A stretch of DNA of 64,000 nucleotides from Hygrophila difformis (taxonomy: Eukaryota; Streptophyta; Magnoliopsida; Lamiales; Acanthaceae): positions 22,260,068 through 22,324,067 of the forward strand of contig JAOANR010000014.1 of NCBI GenBank assembly GCA_030278955.1, written 5' to 3'. The notes beneath the pieces are model-generated. The model ran no database searches, had not been told where the DNA came from, and worked only from the letters and a program-made list of their open reading frames with translations. Numbering within the stretch: position 1 is the first letter of the stretch; every line of letters starts with the position of its first letter. The translations under genes and the position numbers were made by a program. This document shows, piece after piece, positions 32,501 through 43,685 of the stretch.

Positions 32501-32837
32501 GATTGGTATTTGCGAGATTATGAGACGAGAAGAGAATAAGAGTTGGTATTTATAGAGAGAAATGAAGGGGATGTCATTTATAGCAAAAAATGGAAACGTA
32601 AAGAGAAAAGCATTGATTACGGATGAGACGTTTTAAGAATCCCAATAAAGCTGCAGAAGATAATATTGTATCAGAGAATATCCCTGGGAACACGGAAGAA
32701 ACAGGCGAAACAAATCTGCAAAAAGACAAATCTTTGATAATAGGCCGATCAAGTATACAAGGTGGATCGGCCGAAATAAAAGCCAGAAATACAATAAGGG
32801 GGATGTCATTACATTCAAAAAACAACAACAACAAAGT

Positions 32838-35800
32838 TCAATCTCCGCTCAAATCATAAGCAATGTCTTCGCCGAAATCACTGATAGGGGGAGCGGCCGA
32901 ATTACGAACAGAAGTTGGATCCAATACTGATTGGAACTCCTGATACGATCGAGCTTCAGCTTCGGCCGAAACCAGAGGATCATCGGGTTGGGACGAGAAA
33001 AGCTTGTCGGTAGTGTCTTGGAAAGGATCACACTGAGCATCTAAGAAGAGAAATCAAAAGAGAAGGGAAACATAATCATCGTATATCATCAAGACCAAAA
33101 GAACAAATTAAATATTACCGGAATTCCTTGGATTATCCCCTGAAGGAGGATTGACGAAAAGGTTATCGGAAACCGTCGAAGTATTTGGCACAGGAGGAAG
33201 TGGAACCGCGACAGAACGAATCTGATCAAGCGCCTTCTGAGTGTTTGACCATAAACCACGAAAAACGCCAAGGACATTGTCACTGAAGGATAACCTCAAA
33301 GTAAGATAGTCCGTTTTCTCTTTGAGACTGACGAGTTTATCCCTCGGAGCCTGAGCAGATTTGTGGAGCTGCTTTACAAGTCCTTGCAAGTGAGCCGATT
33401 CTTGGTCAACTTCGGCTAAGGCATTCTTCACGCCTTGTGCCTCATGTTGAAGTCGGCTGATTTCGGAATCAATGGTGGAGAGACGATTCAAATAGTTGGA
33501 TCTGAGGCCATCATTGGCCGATAACTGGCTCATATAAGAGTGATAATCAGAAGCATGCTTGTCAAATTCCGCCCTGTGAAGGGTAAGAGAAGCCTGCTCG
33601 TCTTCAAGTGTTCTGCGAATGGCCAAGAGGCTCGGAAGTTCCAAGTCTATCCGTAAGAGACATGTGAACATTGCATCGACGATATCTGATAGACCGGAGA
33701 CCAGAAGATCTTGAGGAAAAGCTTGCCTGATATATGAGAGAAGCAAAAGGATAGGCTTGGTTTGGTTTGGACGGAGAAGGCGTCGATTGTTCAGAAATCA
33801 AGCATTCTAGCTTATCCAAGCAGGCTTTGAAAGAACGAGGAAATTCTGATGAAGAGGAAACAAATGAAAGGGAAAAGAAGTCATCCAGAATATCCGTATC
33901 CGGGAAAGGTGAAGGAGGATTAACGTTACCAACGGCTAATTCTCCCAGCCGAGTATGGACAGGAGAGGGGTTAGGAATAGAGGCAATAGAAGAAGAGGGA
34001 AGAGCAACTGCTAGAGAAGTAGTCGAATTGGGAACAGTCGAATCAGTGTTGTCACCCTCAGGTACTCGAGAAGTCAATCCTGGTCCCATATCGGCCGAAG
34101 AAACAGGAGTTATACTAGAAGTAACGGCCGGGTTCTCATCAATAGGATCAAGGGCCGTAGATGAGGGATTAGGTGACTCGGAAGGGCCAGAAGAAACGGT
34201 AACTCGGGGAGCCTAGAAGAAAAGGAAATAAATGTTAAGGAGATGATAGTAAACAAGGGGGAAAAGATAGAGGAAAAGATCGGTAGGAAACCTGATCAGC
34301 AGACGAGGCCGAGCTAGGAAGAGGCGAACGAGTCGAACGTTGCAGCGTCTTAGGTGCAGGTTCTTTTTTCGACTTCCCTGAACCGGAAGCAGCACGTTTT
34401 CGTTTTCCGGAAGTAGCGGGAGCAGACGAAATACGCGGACGAGATGGAAAAGACGAGACATCATCCAAAGCAGCCCCTGCAAAGCAAAAAAAAAAAAGGG
34501 AAAAAAATCTGAGAAAGATACACGACACACAATAGAAGAAATCAGAAAGACTTACTAAGTAAGGGGAGTAGAGGGTCATCCTCTTGACAAGAGCAGGAGT
34601 AATCAGGGGCTGAACCAACAACCGAAAACATCATAATACCTGGAAAGCCGCGAAAAATAAGGAGGCTCTGCAAGTTAGTGCCGAAATTAGCGTAAGAAAG
34701 AGCTTTCTCCCACCAGGCATCGAAACGCTTGGTCGAAAGACCAGGACGGATGTCAAGAGAACGAACTTCAAAGTTGCAAATCCGAAGAGCCCATATACGA
34801 CAGAGATTTCGGCTATTCTCAGAGCCGAATCCTTTGAAGGATTTGCTGTATCGATTTGGGTCTCCATAGAGAGGAATGACCACATCCTGAACAAAGCCAA
34901 ATTGACGGTTGACTAAATGAGGATTGTAAACCTCAGAAGGGATAGGATGGTCAGGGGCAACAAACTACGAGCAATTAAAAACGTGACGAGGAATGATACA
35001 AGCATTCCAGACTTGAGCAAACGCCTTCGGAAGGGGTCTACCAAAAGGGGGAGTGTTGATAGCCGAAACCCAACTATCCGGAGCACCAGAGTAGATATGA
35101 CAGGAAGAAGGACCAAGTGGGGATCGGCTCATGAAGTAGTAAATCCATTGTTCAGTACGCATTTCGGGAAACCGGACCCCGAGAAGATCGTTAGCAGAGG
35201 GATGAGTAGTTTCAAAGGGTTGAGGTTCAAAACAGGACATATCCCTGAAATGCCATACCAGCCAGAGGTGAAGGAACCAGAGAGGCCCATGAGATCGGCT
35301 AGAGTGGCCATCAGCCCATCCATGAACCAGGGACGAAATACCAGAATACAGATGTACCAAGAAATAGTCAGCGAGAGGCAAATGAGTATCTTTCATAAGG
35401 GCTTTGGCTAAAAGGTAGGTCTCAAGAATAACATTCTTGGCAGGAGCGCACCAGAAGAATCGGCTAAGGAAGTGCATCATGAAAGCCACAGATTCATCCT
35501 CAGAAAATTCGGGCTTATTCCCACGGTACTTATTAATGCATGAAGAGAAGGTGAGCCCTGAAGCATAGCCGGTGTTTTTCGTGGTAGGCTTGTCGGAACC
35601 GGTGACACCCAAAACGGGCATTCCAAGAGAGGGTAAATCCAGAAGAAGCTTAACGTCCTCAATAGTCGGGGTCATTATACCCCATGGGAAGCAGAAACAA
35701 TTAATGGATGAGTTCCAGAAGCAAAGAAGGGCCTGAATATAGTTATAGGTAGTAGGAAAAGACTGTGCGCTCAGCTTAAGCAAGTGATTCACACCAGAGT

Positions 35801-36101
35801 TAACCCAATCCAATCCGCAGTGAGGAAGGGCCCTTTCGTACCAAGCAATATGTTCCTGAGTCACCAACGGCCAAGTACTGAGAGGGCCGAAAAGTTTAAC
35901 AGAGAAATAGTCCGAAAACAAGGGAATCGTCTCCGATTCCCTAAAAAGAGCAGAAACAGAAATCGCGGCCTCAGTCGAAGTCGCAAGGGGCCCAAGAGTA
36001 ACGAGGTCGCCATCAATGGGACGAAGCAAAGAAGTCTCAACCAGGGAATCTTCAGCATCCTTGATCTTTTGAGAAGAAGGGGAAAGAATCGGTTGCGCCA
36101 T
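32838..36101 (-). pseudogene. Antisense plant mobile domain (PMD) gene, four exons, two lesions
   Basis: Starts at ATG 36,101, 184 bp inside the 3' LTR. Exon 1 (36,101-34,556) encodes the aminotransferase-like plant mobile domain (PF10536), with the core WGIMTPTIEDVKLLLDLP at residue 140. Exon 2 (34,476-34,292) is basic and Ser-rich (GKRKRAASGSGKSKK, nuclear-signal-like). Exon 3 (34,212-33,119) is Ser/Pro-rich, then a predicted coiled coil. Exon 4 (33,040-32,838) is acidic and ends DIAYDLSGD-stop. All introns are GT-AG and phases fit (1, 0, 1). Lesions: TAG at codon 379 (34,967-34,965), after which the frame continues, and a frameshift in exon 3 near 33,745. Intact length would be about 1000 residues. 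PMD proteins are known from host silencing factors (MAIN/MAIL family) and from plant transposons. This one is probably element-borne. The promoter is not visible. Confidence 0.8.
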
Positions 36102-36272
36102 GAAGAGAAAGATGAAAAGGGAGAAAACACAGGAGAGAATATGAAAAGAAGAATAGAGAGCAGTTCAAAGGGATAAGGGAAAATGAAAAGGCGTGACCAG
36201 ATTTTTAGGAGGAGTTAGCGCACGAGAGAAGAAATTACTTGAGCTCTTTTCGAGACGAAAAACCGCCCAAGT

Positions 36273-36284
36273 AAGGAGGGCATC
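36273..36284 (+). promoter_or_regulatory. Polypurine tract of inner Tat element
   Basis: AAGGAGGGCATC directly before the TGTTGG start of the 3' LTR; the plus-strand priming site. Its GGGCATC end equals that of the outer element. Confidence 0.8.
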
Positions 36285-36951
36285 TGTTGGGGCCACAAAG
36301 GATAGTGGGCCACGGAGAGAAGAATTGGGCCATAAAAGATGGGCCGAAAAGAGACTTTCAAAGAAGATCGAGTTGGAGATCCATTGGGCCGAAGAATGAA
36401 AAGAGAACGATCCAGAGCAGCAGAAGAAGACCGAAAGGAAGAAAGCTTCAGAGGGAAGGATTTCGGCCGAAATAACATCAATTCAGCCGATTGAAGTAAA
36501 ACAGTGGAATCGGCTTAAGGGAATCGGCCGGAGAACGGTTATTTCAGCTCCGGCTATAAATAGGGGTCGACATACACAAAATCGGAGAGATCAATCCAAC
36601 CCCCAAATTCCTTTTATCAAATTTAATTCCTTGTTATCTTTACTGCTTTCTTTACAGCTTTCCTTTACAGCTTTCCTTAGAATCTAGCTTAGTTTGTAGC
36701 GGTTACCTTTTCCAAATCCACTGTTGTTTCTTAGCAACTGGTAGTTTGGTTCCTTGTTTTTGGTGAATTCCGCCGTTGTTTCTTAACAACAGGTAGATTC
36801 TCCATTGTATCTTGTTGTTTTCGATCAATTCAAAGAAGATTCAGTCAATTGTGGGCGCATTATTGTTAATCCGGACCCGTAATCGGTTTGATCCTTTTCC
36901 GATAGCCTCCCTTGAGGAGAAAAAGGTCCTTGGCTCAACCCAAGCCAAACA
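36285..36951 (+). repeat. 3' LTR of inner Tat element (667 bp)
   Basis: Same length as the 5' LTR; four substitutions were seen by eye (near 36,430, 36,691, 36,722 and 36,929). It is followed by the CTTCC duplication at 36,952-36,956. It also lies upstream of the antisense PMD gene, so antisense activity from this LTR could drive that gene (inference). Confidence 0.93.
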
Positions 36952-36956
36952 CTTCC

Positions 36957-39900
36957 TTATGAACATACCCTCAATCAGTACCACTGCTCCATAATTTTCA
37001 TCAGTTTCTTTTCTAAATTAAGCAAAGCCGCAAGTCCGCCCAGCTAAAGTCGGCCTTGTGTTAGCCTGGATAAACTTGGCATCCGAGACTTCAGCCTAGA
37101 TGAAACTAATAGCCGTGGCTGAAATTCCATCGTTAATTGGCCCGGTCAAGATTTCCTCTATTATCATTAAACGATGTATAATACTTAGGACTGGTGTAAC
37201 TAACTCGTGACCATATTCTGCCACCAATCCTTCACAACTTGGTTCTGAACATTGCTGTAGATGAACAAAGCCGTGAGTCGGCCTTAATGAACCAACTTTT
37301 GAATAATATGGGATTGCCCCCGAGCAGATTTGATACTCCCAATGTTGCCGTCGAAGCATCTGTGAGATGAATTTTTTTAAACAGAATATTACCGAATCAG
37401 TCGCCCAAACTTTCCACCGAACTGGCTTCCTATATTTCATATCCCAGAACCAATCACTTATTGCACTTGATTCTTCCAAGCTATTACCATCACCCACAAT
37501 GATTGTGGTATTAATATCCTGATTTATCTCAAATACTTCCCGAAATACTTAAAATAATCTGAAATGAAATCTCAGACGACTTTCGGCGATCACCTTAGAG
37601 TTTCAATTTAGATTCTTTGACATCTCGCTTGTTGTATGATGCTGCCTCGACAAGTTAAGATTTTCAATCAAGGCCGCCGATTCCGACCGTGCGTAATGAA
37701 TTGGCTGTAAGTCAGCCAAGTTTTACATATATCTCTTCCTTTCGGCCGAATTTATGTAGTGAATCTGGCCAATTTCAGTTTTCGTCCATCTTCAATAGGT
37801 AAACCAGTATCTATCTATGACTCATCTATTATTTGGTTCTCCCACTAAATGATAGCTGATTCTTCTGAAAAAACTTTTCTAATTCGAACATCGAATTTCA
37901 GGATTTTGGTGCTGGTGAGCTAGGTCGCCCGGACGAATTAGACTGTGAATCCATCTTTCGTCGGCCTTCCCTCCAAAATAACTCGAGTTTGCCCTCAGGT
38001 TCATGTGATCGGATGGATGAATAATTTTGTCAAAGCTTTTCCGAATCCTCATTGCTCTGTGCATATCCCGGTCTTACTATCTTCTTAATGGGGTTTTTAG
38101 AATAGCAAGTAAATACCAGCTCCTTGGCTAACATCTTTTTAGCTCCAGAAAACAGGGTCGTGGTCGACCGAACGGATTATCTAAACTTTCACCTGTTCTC
38201 CCGAATTTCGAACTAGTTATTTTCACACAAATCTGGAATATAGTAGACATGCCCCCGAGCTTTCTGGGCTTTAAATCTGGCTTTCATTTTACTTAAAACT
38301 TTTTGAATAAACCATCTTGATCTTGGCATCTTTACTTGGAAGTGATATTAGCGGTCATATTTCGGTTAAGTGGCTTTAACCGATGCCTGCTCATCCAGAC
38401 GATTCACCGTACAAATTAATCCAAAATCTTCAAAGTATTGTAACCACAACCAAACTCTTGCACTACCGCCGACTACCATCGCTTCATCTTGGTTGTGTTG
38501 GTGCCCCCGCTATTGGTATTTCTATACAATTTTTGAGGTTCTTCACAAACTCAGCCGAAAAGATGAATACCAATTCTAATTTTTTCGGCCCGAGAGGACT
38601 TAACAACCTCCGAATTATTCTCGTAACTCCAAGGGTAACAAGATGAATTCAACGTAATGCCTCATCTATTTGTAACTATAGTGACGACTATTGAAGCTGC
38701 AACATCCCAAAAGTTATGTCACCCCAATTAAGAGGGCAGTAACTCATTTCTCTTCGGCCGATTCCACTGTTCAACTCGGATGATTTTCTGACTAGGCCGT
38801 AATTCGGCCAGGATCAACTAGGCCGCACAATCATCCTTAATCAGCATTACTACAAAGTGAGTTAAATAGTCCGAGCATGCCCCCGGGTTAATATGTTCCT
38901 CCCAATCGGCCGTATTCGGCCCAAACGAAGCTCGCTCCAGTAAACCCGTGCCGATTCAAGATCTCCCGATGACAGTTGATTCTGAATAACAAGCCACCGG
39001 TGCAACTGGGACCTCTAGCTTCAAAGAAAGTCTTTCATTGCTGAACTTAATAGAGCCGCAAGCCGGCCCTAGAACTTGACCGTAAATCGGCTTTGATGAA
39101 ACTTCTATATCTAAGCGAATAAGATCATTCTTCAATTCGATAAACCAGCTTTTTCAAAAATCGGACCTCTTGTTAGCCTCATCTTTCTGAATGATAGCTT
39201 GAAAATTCGAGGCTTACCTGGCACACTTTGGTGACTGGTGTTAAGTGTAAAACTTTCCGCCCATCCACTGACTGCTGGACTTCCATGATTCCTTTGCACA
39301 TATGTACCTATGTTCACTGTCTTTTCCTCCACTCCAATGTCTCATCAATGTCATACTCCGTCGGCCGAGATGTGCAGCCGATGACTTGCGAAGTTTTCAT
39401 CTCTTGATGCTACAGTTAGCTTGGCATCTAAGATGACCCTTGACTCTATCATGTTAGTGATGCTGGAATATAGGCTTTTATTATTTCCTCATGCACACCA
39501 ACTGTTGGTCAATTCCCAAAAATTTTCATGAAACCTGATCACCTCTAAATTTTTTCAAATCTTCTGATCATCTCAGCAAACGCAACCCATAAAGATCCGA
39601 TATATATATATTATGATTATCACAACTGCTAGCCGCTGCTCTTAATTCCAGATAGCTTTGTCGATCCCGGTATTAGAGACTCCAGAGGCAATTGATCAAA
39701 TAACTATATCGGCATTTGCATATATCCATTTCAATCATCATCTCATTTTTCAGCCGAAGACTGATACTGTGGGATCTGAATGTGAATAACACCTCGGCTG
39801 CAATGCTCCATAATCCAATCAGCCACAATTTTGACTTTGACATTCCTCAATAATCTTCAAGGATTTAATCACCCAACTAGAATCACCAATAATGAAAAAA

Positions 39901-42232
39901 TCTTTTTCAACTAAAACTTCCAGTTGAATGAAAACAATTATTTTCTAAAATTAAGGAGGCCGCGAGCCGGCTCTGAAAAAAGCGGCCGTGTAAAATCCTG
40001 GATGAACTCGGCATCCGTGACTCGGCCTAGATGAAAGAATAGCCCTGTGTCATCAGCCTTGTACTATGTATGTTGGCTCCTTTTTGCCTTGGCCGAAATT
40101 TCGTCGTTAATCGTACAAATTTGGAATTCAAATTTCAAAACTTCGTTTTGGATGAACAAGGCTGGCTTTGATGGACCCCCTTTTTTTTATAATCCGAGCT
40201 TGCCCCCGAGCAGATTTGTTGTTCCCAATCTGCCGTGGACGAACATCTGCATGGTGGCTTTAAAACAATATACTCCCGAATCAGTCGGCCCAAATCTCGG
40301 CCGAACTTAATCCCGCTGGAGTGTAGCATCCACTTCGTTACATCATCTTCATAGCGTTCATGTTAATCGGCCTAGCTCAGGCCGTACTCTTCATGATAGG
40401 ACTGAGAATTTTTTTGAATCCTTAACATAACCAAAAAATATAGATCTGTCTCGGCCTTTGTCATTCTGAGCACTCTTAATTAATTATCTTGGCCGAGCTT
40501 GTGGAACCTAGATTCTTCCTCTGTTGTCAGACTGATAGAACTCATAAGCATGTCCCACTGATTCCATTCCAGATTTGAATATTATCCTTATAGCAACACT
40601 TGGCAGCTGGTAAAGAAGGGCTGGAACTCTAGCTGGAAAGTGGGATATAGAATCAATTGTAATGGATCATATTGAGCATCTAATTAAGTGGCCCTTAATT
40701 GTTTCAGCCGAAACTCAGTTATCGCTTGGCTCAGTTTCGGCCGAGTGGTGCCATCAACCTGGTTTCTGATGTAGGGCGAATGGTACAATTGGAAACTCCA
40801 GCCTTCTTTTTCGCCCTTACTTCCAAATCACACATTTCTCGCTCATGCTGATTCTTCGTCGCACCACCGAATCCTGCATTGACTTCCTTTGAGCCACCAT
40901 TATCTGCACAATTAGTGGCAAACATATAATACCCTTGATTTATTTCAAGTGCTCCCAGGTACTTAAAATAATCTGAAATGAAATATCTGGCGACCCCACT
41001 AACTTCCTACGGCCATCTCATATTTCAACTCATTAAATCTTCAACACTATGCACACAAAAATACCCTCGGCTGGGATTATATTCCTTTATTGCATTCAAG
41101 AAGCAAGGCTCAGTCTGTATATACACATCCTTTGGTCTGATGCTGCCTCGAATGCGGGTTAAGGTTTCCAATCAAGATCGCCGATTCCGACCTTGCGCAA
41201 TAAATTGGTCGTATGTCAGCCAAGCTTGACATATATCTCTTCCTTTCGGCCGAAATCCTTCAGTGAATCGGCCCTATTTTCAGATCTCATTCATCAATAA
41301 TAGGTACACCTGTACCTATCTCAGAATCATCCACAATTGAATGATAATTGTTTCTTCTTAACAAAAGAGAAACTTTCCCACTCAAACATCAAATTTCAAG
41401 ACTTTTGGTACCGATGAGCTACGCTGCAAATCGCCCCGGACAAACTAAGCTGCGAATCCATACTTCGGCTGCCTCTCTTCCAAATAATTTGAACTTTCCT
41501 CCGGGTGGATTTGTTGCTTCAAATCGGCCATAGTAGGCATGAAGCAACTTTAAACTCCCGAATCAATCGACGCGAACTTTTGCCGAACCTATCACGGGAG
41601 CGGCACTCATAGTTGATAAAGAACGGGGCCATAACAAATGGAATTCATTCGTTCTTCTCTGTTATAGACATAACATCCTCTTGATAATGGTTTTGCAGCC
41701 CCTAAATTTTCCTTATATCCTTTTTCTTTTGCTCGGCCGAAATTAACTCATACGATCGGCCCATTCACTCATTTTTCTGAAATACTTTCTTCCGCAAAGG
41801 TCGCACCCCGACCTCACTATTCCTCAAAGTGATTTCCAAAATAACTGATATCAAGTCAGTACCAGCTCCAAAGCTAATCATCTTTCTTGCTCGAATGAAC
41901 AAGGCCGTGGATCGGCCGACTGGTTTATCTAGGATTTCATTTTTCTCCGAATTTCGCCACAATTAACGTCATTCCCGCAAATTTTGGGAAAACAGTATTC
42001 TGAACTTGCCCCGAGTCCATTTAGGGGACTTTAAATCTGGATCCTCCCGAATCAAACTTCTTGATCTTGGATGTGCGCTTTAAAATCGGTACGGTTGGGC
42101 GGTTCTAACGGAAGCCTGCTCATCCAGATGATTTACAATACAGATAAATCCAAAATCTTTCAAATATTAGTAAAATACTGCGATTAAACTATAAAGAATG
42201 AAGAACGATGACGACTCGACTTCAACTCAAGA
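36957..42232 (-). other. Outer element internal region, modules B and C
   Basis: About 5.3 kb of ORF-free DNA. Module B (about 36,957-39,950) and module C (about 39,950-42,230) are diverged repeats. Examples are 37,540-37,770 with 40,950-41,270 (both with CTGATGCTGCCTCGA and CATATATCTCTTCCTTTCGG) and 38,385-38,450 with 42,112-42,175 (GCCTGCTCATCCAGA). A TGCCCCCGAGC motif recurs at about 37,316, 38,250 and 40,201, and TGCCCCCGGG at 38,878. Small ORFs here are not conserved between modules, so I treat the region as non-coding. Confidence 0.6.
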
Positions 42233-42250
42233 GTCCCACTGGGCGTGCCA
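42233..42250 (-). promoter_or_regulatory. Primer-binding site of outer element
   Basis: On the minus strand TGGCACGCCCAGTGGGAC, one base after the LTR end, identical over all 18 nt to the PBS of the inner Tat element. It fixes the minus orientation of the outer element. Confidence 0.85.
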
Positions 42251-42251
42251 A

Positions 42252-43357
42252 TTTTGGAGGGGCCAAAAATCGGACCGTCCAAGGACCTTTTTCTCTTCAA
42301 GGGAAGCGGCCGGAAAAGGATCAAACCGGCTTGGGTTCGAATTAGACTTAGAGAGAATGCGCCCATAAAATAATAAACTATCGATTGAATAAGCCGGGTG
42401 GTTGAAACAATAGTTGGCCGACCTATTGGGAAGAAAATCGGCCCCAAGAAACTGCAACCATTGACTTATCTCAAATTAATATGAATAAATCCATTCCTTT
42501 GGCGCGGGCCCTACCATATCAATTCATATCTCATTTTTCTCATTCTGGAACGCAATTAGAGTTATCTTTTTTCCAAATAAGAACCAATCATTCCAGAAAC
42601 AACCATCTGATTTGAATTACAATAGAATATCAAGGAAATGATACAGATCTAGAATTATCGTATATTCTCAACTAACCGAATATGCGACCAGAACGCAGGA
42701 AGTCCGATCAATTGGGAATTTTTGATAATCAAGCGTGATACCCGTGCTCTTGGCGTGAATCCACCATACTTGAATATGCGTTAGATCTTGAATGCGCAGG
42801 AAGTCCAAATCTCATGGATCTCTCTATAATCGAACGGATACACACCATCAAGGAATTTGGAACAATGAATTTACCGTCGACCAAGGGGAAGCGGCTAATT
42901 CATTTAGAATTGAGCTAACTAAACTAGGAAAGCTGTAAAGGGAAAGCTGTAAAGGAAAGCAATAAAGGTACTGAAAAGTAAAATACAAAGATAGAGTAAA
43001 TTGGGGGTTGACCAAGAGGTAGCTTTTCTTCTCCATGAGTTGGGGTATTTATAGATGTCTTGAGAAAATAACTCCCCCTTTGATAAGATAACCGCTCATC
43101 TGAAAATAACTTCTCTTCCGACCTATGCCTCTGTAACTGACCCAACTTTCATTTTTCAGCCGAAATCAGACCTATGGCTTTTCAGCCGAATCTGGATTAA
43201 TTTTTCTGCCGAGTTCGGCCTATGGATTTTCAGCTGAATTCATACCCAAATCAGCCTGGTTCATCAAATGGCTTTTCTGCCGAATCCGGCCCATGTCTCC
43301 ATGATCGAGTTCCTTCCTTTTCCTCATTTTGGCCGGCTTGATTGGATGGTCCCAACA
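42252..43357 (-). repeat. 5' LTR of outer element (1106 bp)
   Basis: Starts on the minus strand with TGTTGGGACC at 43,357; its far end has decayed from CCAACA to CCAAAA. It is followed rightwards by 47 bp (43,358-43,404) identical in arrangement to the PPT side of the internal region at 21,205-21,251, then by unrelated DNA. Confidence 0.88.
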
Positions 43358-43404
43358 GATGCCCCGTACTTGGTTTGAATACTCCATAGTATGAGAACTA
43401 AGTA

Positions 43405-43685
43405 AAATCTACAGAAAGCGGGGGGCGAAGGAATCTTGGCTTTAAACTTTTAAAAAGCTTATTTCATAAATTTTTAAATTTTACGAAAAGAAATATTTAA
43501 ATATTAAATAAATAAGAGTAGTAAATAATATTACTAATTAATTATAAAGCAGGTTATATTAAAAACTAAACAAGCTGGCCTAGATCTATGGACTATGGTA
43601 CGAAGGACAACAACAAAGTGAATTAGTCTTTGGGCGATACCCGGGCTAAAAAAAAAATACTATAAATTTACCTAATCTTTAAAAT
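43405..43685. other. AT-rich spacer
   Basis: No gene or repeat recognised between the outer element remnant and the GC-rich block that follows. Confidence 0.5.

Larger units (their letters stand above)
24391..36951 (+). mobile_element. Inner Tat-lineage Ty3/gypsy retrotransposon, complete structure
   Basis: A 12,561-bp element with two 667-bp LTRs, a PBS, gag-pol on the plus strand, a 4.4 kb 3' region with an antisense gene, a PPT and a 5-bp CTTCC duplication. By eye the LTRs differ at only four sites, so it is young and later than the outer element it sits in. The Tat lineage is indicated by the second, extra RNase H domain between RT/RNase H and integrase, the lack of a chromodomain, the PBS type and the long 3' region. 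Gag-pol carries several frame breaks, so this copy is probably not autonomous now. Confidence 0.93.
20101..43404 (-). mobile_element. Outer large non-autonomous Tat-like LTR element (interrupted)
   Basis: LTRs at 20,101-21,204 and 42,252-43,357 enclose, on the minus strand, a PBS (42,250-42,233), about 8.5 kb of internal DNA and a GGGGGCATC polypurine end next to the left LTR. The internal part is split by the inner Tat element at 24,391-36,951. No gag-pol ORF survives or was ever obvious; instead it holds diverged tandem modules. Beyond the right LTR lie another 47 bp of 3' internal sequence, so the insertion is a remnant of a tandem or recombined element and no TSD is testable. Its LTR termini, PBS and U5 resemble those of the inner element. 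Confidence 0.8.

Noticed and set aside
35784..36176. 130-codon plus-strand ORF in the Tat 3' region
   Set aside because: Shadow of PMD exon 1 on the opposite strand; low complexity, no family.
37096..37497. 133-codon minus-strand ORF in the outer element
   Set aside because: Not open at the homologous place in module C and without domain; treated as chance.
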